From: Lachnospiraceae bacterium
GTDB lineage: Bacteria > Bacillota > Clostridia > Lachnospirales > Lachnospiraceae
NCBI GenBank assembly: GCA_024691305.1
Contig: JAILNS010000015.1
Location: forward strand, 1-64,000
Length of the DNA stretch: 64,000 nt
Direction of reading: 5' to 3'
The notes under the pieces are model-generated. The model saw nothing but the letters and a program-made list of their open reading frames with translations. It was not told the origin of the DNA and did no database searches. Below, piece by piece: positions 10,453 through 19,797 of this stretch. Numbering within the stretch: the stretch's first letter is position 1; the number at the start of each line of letters is the position of its first letter. The position numbers and the translations under genes are program-made.

Positions 10453-10615
10453 TGTAATGTCTCCCTTGTGTAACATATGATACGGTTTTTCAAACCTATG
10501 ATAAGTATAGCACAAGAAGGCATCTTTTTAATGGGATTTATTGAGAATATGAAGTATTTCTGTTAAGATAAATATGTATGTAATTCTATAATATATTGAT
10601 TCAGGAGACCTAATT

Positions 10616-11845
10616 ATGGCCGATATCAGACCTTTCAGAGCATACAGACCAAGACCGGATCTGGCCTGGCAGATCGCTTCCTTACCCTATGATGTATATA
10701 GCAGAGAAGAGGCTTATGAACTCACACGCGGTGATGAGCATTGTTTTTTGCGTATAGACAGACCGGAAACCCAATTTGAACCCGGACATGATATGTATTC
10801 GGATGAGGTTTATGAGTGTGCCAAAGATATGCTGCGTAAGCAGATGGCAGACGGAGAGTTCGTTCAGGACAACGAAGCATATTATTATATTTACTCCCAG
10901 ACTTTTAAGGGGCGTACACAGACAGGCATTGTTGCCGTAAGTTCTGTGCAGGACTATGTTGACGGAGTGATCAAAAAGCATGAGAATACGCGTGCGGATA
11001 AAGAAGCGGACAGGATAAGGCACGTTGATACATGTAATGCCCAGACAGGTCCTATCTTTTTGGCATATCGAAGCTTAGATACGATCGAGCAGATCATAAG
11101 CCGGATAACACAGTCTAAGCCGGTTTATGATTTTGTCAAGGCAGATACCAGACAGCAGGTTTGGATAGTTTCTGCCATAGATGATGTTAACGGTATAAGA
11201 TCTTCTTTTGAAAAGATGGACAGCATCTATATCGCAGACGGCCATCACAGATGTGCTTCCGCAGTCAGGGTTGCACTAAACAGGCGAAAAGATCCGGAAG
11301 TTCCGGAGGATACCGAGGCAGAGTATTTTCTTTCCGTTCTGTTCCCGGACAGCGAGCTTATGATAATGGATTATAACCGTGTCATCAAGGATTTAAACGG
11401 CTTAAGCAAATCTGAGTTTATCGACAGGGTCGGACAGATATATGAAGTAAGTAAGACGGATGGGAGATTCAAACCCGGACAAAAAGGCGAATGCGGTATG
11501 TATATAGACGGTTCATGGTATAAGCTTAACTATGATATGTCTAAACTTACAGGAGATCCGGTTAACGATCTTGATGTAGCAATACTTCAGCAGAACGTAC
11601 TGGGTCCCATACTTGATATCAAGGATCCCAAAACGGATAAAAGGATAGATTTTGTAGGCGGGATAAGAGGTATAGAAGAACTTGAACGCAGATGTAAGGA
11701 AGATTGTGTATGTGCTTTTGCAATGTATCCTACCGATATTTCGGAACTGTTTGCGGTTGCAGATGCGCATCTTCTGATGCCGCCCAAATCCACATGGTTT
11801 GAACCTAAACTGCTAAGCGGATTATTTATACATGATCTGATGTAA
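10616..11845 (+). CDS. DUF1015 family protein
   Basis: MADIRPFRAYRPRPDLAWQIASLPYDVYSREEAYEL... YIADGHHRCASAVRV. Confidence 0.9.
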   Translation: MADIRPFRAYRPRPDLAWQIASLPYDVYSREEAYELTRGDEHCFLRIDRPETQFEPGHDMYSDEVYECAKDMLRKQMADGEFVQDNEAYYYIYSQTFKGRTQTGIVAVSSVQDYVDGVIKKHENTRADKEADRIRHVDTCNAQTGPIFLAYRSLDTIEQIISRITQSKPVYDFVKADTRQQVWIVSAIDDVNGIRSSFEKMDSIYIADGHHRCASAVRVALNRRKDPEVPEDTEAEYFLSVLFPDSELMIMDYNRVIKDLNGLSKSEFIDRVGQIYEVSKTDGRFKPGQKGECGMYIDGSWYKLNYDMSKLTGDPVNDLDVAILQQNVLGPILDIKDPKTDKRIDFVGGIRGIEELERRCKEDCVCAFAMYPTDISELFAVADAHLLMPPKSTWFEPKLLSGLFIHDLM

Positions 11846-11881
11846 ATCCTATAAAAAGGAATTATACGGAAAGGCGTAGCT

Positions 11882-14287
11882 ATGAATAACAGAATGTACA
11901 AACTTATGAATTGGCCGGCAATAGAGGCTGTGGTATATGCGGAATCAGATAAGCCATCTGAAGTGCTGGGACCTCATGTGAGCGGAAAATCCACTTTATA
12001 TCAGGTTTTTGTTCCCGGTGCCAAAGAGGTAAGGCTTCAGGTTCCGGACGAAGATAAGGCCATCAGAATGGAATGTGTGGATGAAGCGGGCTTTTTTGCT
12101 TTGCTCAAGTCAGGTAAGGCACCTGAGGATTATTCATATATAGCGGAATTTGAAGGCGGCAAGATGACCAAAATAGAGGACGCCTACAGATATGACTACA
12201 AACTTCCCGCAAAGGCACTTAAAGAGTATATGCAGGGAAAATCCGATAATGCGTACGAGTTTATGGGGGCTCATCCCATGACTATCGACAAAAAAGCAGG
12301 TACGGTATTTACAATGTGGGCTCCCAATGCAAGAAGAGTCAGCGTTGTGGGTGACTTTAACAATTGGGACGGAAGAGTTCATCAGATGAACAGGATCGAT
12401 GATACAGGTATCTTCTGGTTATTTGTTCCCGGAGTCGGCAAAGGGGAACATTACTACTATGAAGTTAACATGAAGGGCGGGCTTTCAAAGACCGTGATCG
12501 ATCCTTTTTCCAATTATGTCATAAACGATGAGGGCTGGTATATGTCGGTCGTAAGCGATATATCAGACCTTGAGTGGTCAGACGAGCGGTTCATATCCGA
12601 CAGGGACAGCGAAGATGTTACAAAATCAGTTCCGATAAGCATATATGAGTGCTCACTTGCGGATTATGCAAAAGACAAAGATACTCCCAAATATCCGGAA
12701 CTGGGTGAGGAGATAGCCGATCATGCAAGGAGCATGGGCTATACCCACGTTGAACTAAAACCCATTGCCGAATACGAATTTGATGCAAGCCTTGGGTATG
12801 AAACGGTCGGTTATTATGCACCGACAGCCAGATACGGAACCCTTGAGGACTTTGCCCGGATGATAGACATCTTCCATAAGAACGGGTTAAGGGTGATCAT
12901 TGACTGGACACTTGCACATCCTTCATCTTCCAATTATGCACTTCGCAAGATCGACGGAACCGGGTGTTATGAGCATGAAGACCCCAGACAGGGCATACAG
13001 CCTCAGTGGGGGACACTACTGTTTAACTACGGAAGAGGGGAGACGGTGAGTTTCTTAAGATCCAATGCGCTCTACTGGATCAAGGAATTTCATATCGACG
13101 GTTTAAGAGTTGATTCGCTGGCGGCTGTTATATGTCTTGATTATGGCAGAAACTCAGGTGACTGGATCCCGAATATGTATGGCGGACATGAGAATCTTGA
13201 GGCACTTGAGTTTATCAAGAACTTAAACAATACGATATCCAGAAAATATCCCGGCGTAATAACCATAGCGGAGGATACTTCGGCATGGCCGCAGGTTACC
13301 GGTAAGGTTTCGGATGGCGGACTCGGATTTACTTACAAGTGGAATATAGGCTGGAGAGATGATTATTTAAGGTACATAAACAAGGATCCTCTATTCAGGG
13401 GCGGAAGCCATAACGATCTTACGCTGAGTATGGTTTATTGCTATTCCGACAGGTTCGTTCTTCCTCTCAGTATAGATGATATAAACGACCGAAAACTGTC
13501 CATAGCATATATGATGACTCATCCCGGAATTAAGCTTATGAGTGCCGGACTTGACTCAAAGCATGATCTGAAAGACGGTACGGATAAAATGGTCAAGGCA
13601 TTAAATCAGTTCTATGTAAAACATCCCGCAATGTACGCCCTGGATGATGAGGAAGAGGGCTTTGAGTGGATCAACTGCATGGATCAGGCACGTTGTACTC
13701 TTTCCTTTATAAGAAAGGGAGAGAAAGAAAGTGATGTTCTGGTAGTTGTAGCAAACTTCTCCGGAATAGAGCAAAGCCTTAATGTGGGTGTATCACTTCC
13801 CGGTAAATATACAAGGATATTTAATACCGATGCAACTACTTACGGCGGTGCGTCCAAGACCAAAGAAATGTATATTTATTCGATAGATGATGATGTTGAT
13901 TCAAGACCTTATCATATTCCCGTAACGATCCCGGCTCTGAGCCTGTCGATCTTCGGTTATGAGCCGTTTGATGAAAACGACAGGGAATATATGTTAAGCC
14001 TTCAGGAAGAGGCCAAAAAGAAAGCCGATGAAGCCAAAGCAGATGCCGAAAAAGAAAAGGCAAAAGCCAAGGCAGCACAGAAGAAGGCCGAAACCGAAGA
14101 GAAAAAGGCAAATGAAGCAGCTAAGGCGGCGGAAGCTGCACGTATAAAGGCCGAGCAGGAGTATGAAAAGGCTCAGGCCGAACTTGAAAAGGCCCGTATT
14201 GCGATGGAAAAAGCCAATGAAGCCGCACAGAGAGCGGAGCTTGCCGCACACAGACTTAAAGTTACAGAAGACAGTATGAAGAAATAG
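11882..14287 (+). CDS. 1,4-alpha-glucan branching enzyme-like (GH13/CBM48) protein with C-terminal coiled-coil tail
   Basis: VVGDFNNWDGRVH, DGLRVDSLAAVICLDYGR, TIAEDTSAWPQVT; C-terminal about 105 aa Lys/Glu/Ala-rich. Confidence 0.85.
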   Translation: MNNRMYKLMNWPAIEAVVYAESDKPSEVLGPHVSGKSTLYQVFVPGAKEVRLQVPDEDKAIRMECVDEAGFFALLKSGKAPEDYSYIAEFEGGKMTKIEDAYRYDYKLPAKALKEYMQGKSDNAYEFMGAHPMTIDKKAGTVFTMWAPNARRVSVVGDFNNWDGRVHQMNRIDDTGIFWLFVPGVGKGEHYYYEVNMKGGLSKTVIDPFSNYVINDEGWYMSVVSDISDLEWSDERFISDRDSEDVTKSVPISIYECSLADYAKDKDTPKYPELGEEIADHARSMGYTHVELKPIAEYEFDASLGYETVGYYAPTARYGTLEDFARMIDIFHKNGLRVIIDWTLAHPSSSNYALRKIDGTGCYEHEDPRQGIQPQWGTLLFNYGRGETVSFLRSNALYWIKEFHIDGLRVDSLAAVICLDYGRNSGDWIPNMYGGHENLEALEFIKNLNNTISRKYPGVITIAEDTSAWPQVTGKVSDGGLGFTYKWNIGWRDDYLRYINKDPLFRGGSHNDLTLSMVYCYSDRFVLPLSIDDINDRKLSIAYMMTHPGIKLMSAGLDSKHDLKDGTDKMVKALNQFYVKHPAMYALDDEEEGFEWINCMDQARCTLSFIRKGEKESDVLVVVANFSGIEQSLNVGVSLPGKYTRIFNTDATTYGGASKTKEMYIYSIDDDVDSRPYHIPVTIPALSLSIFGYEPFDENDREYMLSLQEEAKKKADEAKADAEKEKAKAKAAQKKAETEEKKANEAAKAAEAARIKAEQEYEKAQAELEKARIAMEKANEAAQRAELAAHRLKVTEDSMKK

Positions 14288-14300
14288 GAGCTTGCATTAA

Positions 14301-15815
14301 ATGAGAGAAAGCGGAATTCTGTTTCCTGTCTTTTCGATCCCGTCAAGATTCGGAATAGGAAGTTTTTCAAAGGAAGCATATGATTTTGTTGATTTTTTGG
14401 AAGGAGCGGCACAGGGCTACTGGCAGATTCTTCCGATAGGACCAACCGGATACGGGAATTCACCCTATCAGTCTTTTTCGGCCTTTGCCGGAAATCCGTA
14501 TTTTATCTCACCCGAGAAACTCATAGAAGATGAACTTCTTACCTGGGATGAGTGTAACAGTGCTTTTTTCGGAGGCGATGAAAATAAAGTTGATTACGGT
14601 GCGATGTATGAGAACCGTGACAAACTGTTGAAGATCGCTTTCGGCCGTTTCAGAGAGCAGCTAAAAGACAGGAAGGAACTTGACAGGGAGTATAAGTCCT
14701 TTTGCAAAAAAGAGATCGACTGGCTGGATGACTATGCATTATTTACGGCGATCAAAAGCAAGATGAACGGTGCATCATGGCTTACCTGGGAAGATGATCT
14801 TAAACGCAGGAAGGCTTCGGCACTTGAGAAAGTAAAAAAAGAGCTTAAAGAAGATGTGGAATTTGTATACTTTAAGCAGTTCATATTCGACAGGCAATGG
14901 AGAGCACTTCGGAAATATGCCAATGAAAAGAACGTAAAGATCATAGGTGATCTGCCTTTTTATGTATCTCTTGACAGTGCAGACTGCTGGTCGCACCCGG
15001 AAGTATTTCTGATGGATAAGAATCTGAATCCGAAGGTTGTTGCGGGATGTGCACCTGATGCTTTTTCGCGTACCGGACAACTGTGGGGTAATCCCATCTA
15101 TGACTGGAAGGCACAAGCAAAGGATGAATACGGATGGTGGGAACGCAGGATCAGAAGAAACTATGATTTCTATGATGTTATCAGGATCGATCATTTCCAC
15201 GGATTCTGTGAATACTATGCGATCCCATATGAGGATGAGACTGCGGAAAATGGTAAACTCTGCAAAGGCCCCGGCATAGATCTTTTTAATACCCTGAAAA
15301 AGAAGATAGGAGACCTTAGGATAATCGCAGAGGATCTGGGTAATAATACTCCCGAAAATGAGGCACTTCTTAAGGAGTCCGGGTTCCCGGGAATGAAGGT
15401 TTTACAGTATGGTTTTACAAGCTGGGATAGTTGTTATGTTAACCATAGACATATCAATAACTGTGTCGTTTACACCGGAACTCATGACAATACCCCTACA
15501 AGGGCATGGGTTGAAGAGATAAATGACGGTGAGAGGAGCTTTTGCAGAAGATATATCAATTCTCAGAATTCCGATTACGGACAGCTTGTATGGGATATTA
15601 TCAGAGAAGCATACAGGTCGGTAGCAGACCTTTGCATCATACCGCTTCAGGATTATCTGTGTCTGGGCAGGGAAGCAAGACTCAATACCCCCGGCACATC
15701 AGATGGCAATTGGGAATGGAGGCTTAAACCCAATTTTCTGTCCGAGGATCTTAAGAGAAGCATAAGAGAAATGACGGAATTGTACAGTCGCGTACCAAAG
15801 ATACCGGAGGACTGA
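14301..15815 (+). CDS. malQ: 4-alpha-glucanotransferase
   Basis: ESGILFPVFSIPSRFGIGSF, YWQILPIGPTGYGNSPYQSFSAFAGNPYFI, IRIDHFHGFCEYYAIP, TGTHDN. Confidence 0.95.
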   Translation: MRESGILFPVFSIPSRFGIGSFSKEAYDFVDFLEGAAQGYWQILPIGPTGYGNSPYQSFSAFAGNPYFISPEKLIEDELLTWDECNSAFFGGDENKVDYGAMYENRDKLLKIAFGRFREQLKDRKELDREYKSFCKKEIDWLDDYALFTAIKSKMNGASWLTWEDDLKRRKASALEKVKKELKEDVEFVYFKQFIFDRQWRALRKYANEKNVKIIGDLPFYVSLDSADCWSHPEVFLMDKNLNPKVVAGCAPDAFSRTGQLWGNPIYDWKAQAKDEYGWWERRIRRNYDFYDVIRIDHFHGFCEYYAIPYEDETAENGKLCKGPGIDLFNTLKKKIGDLRIIAEDLGNNTPENEALLKESGFPGMKVLQYGFTSWDSCYVNHRHINNCVVYTGTHDNTPTRAWVEEINDGERSFCRRYINSQNSDYGQLVWDIIREAYRSVADLCIIPLQDYLCLGREARLNTPGTSDGNWEWRLKPNFLSEDLKRSIREMTELYSRVPKIPED

Positions 15816-15817
15816 AT

Positions 15818-17983
15818 ATGACAGACAGTGAGCGGAAACTCGGTTTATTAAGGCTTGTAAACGGCTTACTTGTTTTTGTGTTAGTATTAACCGCTATACT
15901 AATAGGATTCGTGATAAAAGACGACTGGATAAGTCCGAGGGTGGATTATACGGTTTCGCTTGATGATGGATGGACACGTATAAATGCTGACGGAACCGAA
16001 GAAGAGGTATCAGGAAGATTCAGTATCGGAAAGACTGATCCGGTTACATTTTACAGGACTTTGCCGGATTTTATCGGATACAAGGATCTATTAAGGATCA
16101 AATGCCCTTATACTACCGTGGATGCATATATAGACGGCGAACTCATATATCATGCCGGTCCCGCAAAACTCGGTCATATAACTACTACGTTAGGTAATGT
16201 ATTTGCACTTATTCCGCTGGAAAGGGAATACGCAGGTAAGGATATATATATTACCGTAGAACCCAGGCATTATCATTTTGAGGTCATTATAAAGGACGCA
16301 GCGATCACCACGATGTCTACATATGCACTTATGAGAGTATATGAGTGCATACCTTATGGTCTGATCTGTGTGATCCTGATCATCATAAGTGTAATCTCGA
16401 TCGTTCTTTTTGGAGTATTTAAGGCATCATCCAGGATAAAACAAAATGATCTTTACAAGGGATTCTTTCATCTGGCCATGTTTGGCTTTAGTGCTGTTGC
16501 ATGGATAATCGCAGATTATCATATTGCGGGTATGCTGACGGGCAGGATGGTCTTATCGGGCATTATAAACTATATCGGTTTTATGCTCTGTCCGTTTATG
16601 TTTGCGGGTATCCTCATCCATGTATTCGGAAATAATAAGTTCTTCAGGATACTGTTTATTCTTTCCGAACTAAATTTTGTGATCCAGATGATCCTGTTTT
16701 TTGCAGGAATCATCGACCTGCCGGATGGCCTTATAGTATCGCAGTGTATCTCAATGCTGATAATCATAGGGATGGTTTATTTCGGCCTTACGATGATGAA
16801 GAATATGGCAGACAAAAATGTGATGCTTCTGGCACTTCCGACATCGCTGTTTGTTGTTTTTTCTTTTATCGCTGCGATCGCCTATGCTCTTAACGGGGAA
16901 TGGATGTTGTGCGTGGCGCTGGCAATGACGTTTTTTGCTTTTACCGTAATAACCTATCTGCTGATCAATCTGTGGGCTTCGCTAAAGACAAATATTGAAC
17001 TGGACCAGATCAAAAAGATAGCTTATCTCGATGATATGACAGGCCTTGAAAACAGAAGAGCTTATGATGATTACGTTGATGAACTGACCCAAAAAGCCGA
17101 GGCCGGTAACAAGGATATGCTTCTGTCTACCATAGTACTTGATGTTAACGGTCTTAAGAAGACAAATGATATATACGGACACGCCGCGGGAGATGAGCTC
17201 ATTATCGGCTCTTCAAACTGTATCAAGGAGGCTTTCGGAGATCTCGGAAGGTGTTTCAGGACCGGAGGCGATGAATTTGTGGTAATAGCCGATATGCCAT
17301 ATAAACAGTTTATAGAAAGAGCTCTGATCTTAAACGAAGGTCTTACGACGTGGACCGGTGAATACGTTAAAGGTATTTCAATTTCCCTGGGTAATGCCGA
17401 CAGAAATGAATTTCCGGAATTCTCCATTCAGGAACTGCTTGATATGGCTGACAAGCGGATGTATGAGAACAAGCAGAACTATTATGGGAGCCAGCTTATA
17501 GTGGACGATCCTTCGTACAGCACCGATCCCAATGATCCCAAGAGTAAACGTAAATTCCGCTATGTCGATAACTTTGCTCTTACCAAATATACCATGCCCA
17601 TCATACGTCAGATGGCGGAAGTCATACCGGGCGGTTTTTTCATATATCGTGAAGATTCAACCAGAGAACTCATTTATCAGAACAGAAAGGTACTGGAGAT
17701 ATACGGATGCAGCAGCCTCGACGAATTTAAAGATCTGACAGGATATACATTTAAGGGTATGGTTCATCCTGATGATTTTGACAAGATCCAGAATTCAATA
17801 GATAACCAGATCGATTCCGAACTCGGTGACGGAATGGATCATGTCATATACAGGATAGTCAGAAAGGACGGGCAGGTCAGACTTGTTGACGATTACGGCC
17901 ATTACAGTCATTCCCAGGACTTTGGAGATATATACTATGTATTTATAAGCGATATCACGGATACTCGAGGAAGAAATTATTAA
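15818..17983 (+). CDS. Membrane-anchored GGDEF protein with C-terminal PAS-like domain
   Basis: TM cluster; DDMTGLENRRAYDDY... RTGGDEFVV; C-terminal PAS-like HPDDFDKIQ. Confidence 0.85.
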   Translation: MTDSERKLGLLRLVNGLLVFVLVLTAILIGFVIKDDWISPRVDYTVSLDDGWTRINADGTEEEVSGRFSIGKTDPVTFYRTLPDFIGYKDLLRIKCPYTTVDAYIDGELIYHAGPAKLGHITTTLGNVFALIPLEREYAGKDIYITVEPRHYHFEVIIKDAAITTMSTYALMRVYECIPYGLICVILIIISVISIVLFGVFKASSRIKQNDLYKGFFHLAMFGFSAVAWIIADYHIAGMLTGRMVLSGIINYIGFMLCPFMFAGILIHVFGNNKFFRILFILSELNFVIQMILFFAGIIDLPDGLIVSQCISMLIIIGMVYFGLTMMKNMADKNVMLLALPTSLFVVFSFIAAIAYALNGEWMLCVALAMTFFAFTVITYLLINLWASLKTNIELDQIKKIAYLDDMTGLENRRAYDDYVDELTQKAEAGNKDMLLSTIVLDVNGLKKTNDIYGHAAGDELIIGSSNCIKEAFGDLGRCFRTGGDEFVVIADMPYKQFIERALILNEGLTTWTGEYVKGISISLGNADRNEFPEFSIQELLDMADKRMYENKQNYYGSQLIVDDPSYSTDPNDPKSKRKFRYVDNFALTKYTMPIIRQMAEVIPGGFFIYREDSTRELIYQNRKVLEIYGCSSLDEFKDLTGYTFKGMVHPDDFDKIQNSIDNQIDSELGDGMDHVIYRIVRKDGQVRLVDDYGHYSHSQDFGDIYYVFISDITDTRGRNY

Positions 17984-18030
17984 GGGAATTATTCAGCCGG
18001 TAATACCGGCTAAGGATATACCGGTAAAAT

Positions 18031-18065
18031 AAGCCCCATGATCTAAAGTGATCATGGGGCTTTTA
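18031..18065 (+). terminator. Intrinsic terminator
   Basis: AAGCCCCATGATC-taaagt-GATCATGGGGCTT + TTT. Confidence 0.85.
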
Positions 18066-18067
18066 TG

Positions 18068-18140
<73 letters not shown>

Positions 18141-18220
18141 TTGTGATGACGAAAAGTATCTTCGACAACTTTGATATTATATATGATTTAGAACCTGTTT
18201 GCAACAATTAGAAGACCGGT

Positions 18221-19135
18221 TTAAATTGTTCTTATATCATAAGGCGTGCTCTGGTAAACGTAGAAGTTAAGCCAGTTTGAATACAAAAGCTGCCCGGTGG
18301 ATCGCCAGTTTACAACAGGCGGTTTTGAAGGATCGTCATCGGGAAAATAGTTTTTGGGTATCCCGGGATCCATCCCTTTGCCCAGGTCTCTTTCGTATTC
18401 CAGTTTTAAAGTATCAACGTCATATTCCGCATGGCACGTAACGAAGAATCTGTGAGAGTCTACGGATTTTCCTATCGTAAATCCGGCTTCGTCTGATACT
18501 GCCATGATCTCCAGGTCGGAGATCTTTTCAAGATCTTCTAAATGCACATCGATACCTCTCGACTGAGGAGCATAGAAGATATCATCGAATCCTCTGAAAA
18601 GAGGAGATGTTGGCTTTAACATACGATGAGGATATATCCCGCTCAGTTTTTCGGGCAGATGATAAGGCGATATATCGTAGAAATAATAAAGGCCGGCATA
18701 TGCTCCCCAACACAGGAAATATGTACAGTGAACATGTGTAGTCGACCAGTCCATTATCGTACAAAGTTCATCCCAGTAAGCAACATCTTCAAATGCAAAA
18801 TTTTCAAGAGGTGCACCGGTTATGATCATTCCGTCAAATTTACGGTCTTTTATCTCATCAAAGGTACGGTAGAAGGTCTGGAGATGCTCATGATCTGTAT
18901 GCTGAGGTGTATAACTGGCAGTCTGTAAAAACTCCGCATCGATCTGAAGAGGAGTGTTGGACAGTTTTCTCAGAAGCTGCGTTTCGGTGACTATCTTGGT
19001 AGGCATCAGATTCAGGATAAGAATGTTCAAGGGCCTGATATCCTGATGCATAGCCCTGAATTCAGTCATTACAAATATGTTTTCGCTTTCCAGTATCTCA
19101 GTAGCGGGAAGCTGATCGGGTATTTTGATTGGCAT
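18221..19135 (-). CDS. metA: Homoserine O-acyltransferase (MetA family)
   Basis: MPIKIPDQLPATEILESENIFVMTEFRAMHQDIRPLNILILNLMPTKIVTETQLLRKLSNTPLQ. Confidence 0.95.
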   Translation of the reverse strand: MPIKIPDQLPATEILESENIFVMTEFRAMHQDIRPLNILILNLMPTKIVTETQLLRKLSNTPLQIDAEFLQTASYTPQHTDHEHLQTFYRTFDEIKDRKFDGMIITGAPLENFAFEDVAYWDELCTIMDWSTTHVHCTYFLCWGAYAGLYYFYDISPYHLPEKLSGIYPHRMLKPTSPLFRGFDDIFYAPQSRGIDVHLEDLEKISDLEIMAVSDEAGFTIGKSVDSHRFFVTCHAEYDVDTLKLEYERDLGKGMDPGIPKNYFPDDDPSKPPVVNWRSTGQLLYSNWLNFYVYQSTPYDIRTI

Positions 19136-19260
19136 AATAAATCTCCGTTATTTTTAATCACTCATACTATATTATCACAATTCGGAGATGTCGCAAGTTG
19201 TAAGTTTTTCTTGTTTTTTGCCCTGTAAAAAAGTATACTAATTGTTGGATATTATATGGG

Positions 19261-19569
19261 GTGAACTACATGATGGAAACAACATACCAAAAAGAAAAAG
19301 TGAATAATGAAGTTGAGTGGTGTCAGATATATGATATCGATCTCAAGGAAAAGATAGAGAAAGTGCTTTTGAAGAACAGGGTATCGTATTGTATATTGTT
19401 CGAAAAACCGAGACTTTTCTCGAGTGATAAAAGAGAAAAATATGTTTTTTGCGTAAATGCACTGCAAAAAGAGACCGCAGATAATGCAATAGCTGAAATC
19501 GGAGATCTCGAAAGCCTTAAGGGAAAGATCAGTTTTCTCAATCGTAAAGTTGAAAAAACATATATATAG
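19261..19569 (+). CDS. Small hypothetical protein
   Basis: ORF MNYMMETTYQKEKV...; start uncertain (19261 GTG or downstream ATG). Confidence 0.5.
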   Translation: MNYMMETTYQKEKVNNEVEWCQIYDIDLKEKIEKVLLKNRVSYCILFEKPRLFSSDKREKYVFCVNALQKETADNAIAEIGDLESLKGKISFLNRKVEKTYI

Positions 19570-19578
19570 GTAATTGTT

Positions 19579-19752
19579 ATGTCGCAGTGTGATACTTGCA
19601 GTAATTACGTTTATGATGAAGAGTATGATGATTATATGTGCATGGTAGACATAGACGAGGATGAAATGGCGAGAAGTTTCACCGATTCCCATTATTCCTG
19701 CGCATACTATTCATACGATAATGAATATGACGTGGTAAAGCATCAGATGTAA
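19579..19752 (+). CDS. 57-aa Cys/Tyr/Asp-rich protein (DUF6472-like)
   Basis: Below the track threshold. Read directly: MSQCDTCSNYVYDEEYDDYMCMVDIDEDEMARSFTDSHYSCAYYSYDNEYDVVKHQM*. CxxC...C...C pattern. Confidence 0.65.
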   Translation: MSQCDTCSNYVYDEEYDDYMCMVDIDEDEMARSFTDSHYSCAYYSYDNEYDVVKHQM

Positions 19753-19762
19753 AAAGATATAA

Positions 19763-19791
19763 GCCCCCCGGTTCGTAAGAATCGGGGGTTT
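19763..19791. terminator. Hairpin terminator between convergent genes
   Basis: CCCCCGGTTC-gtaa-GAATCGGGGG. Confidence 0.75.
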
Positions 19792-19797
19792 AGTATT

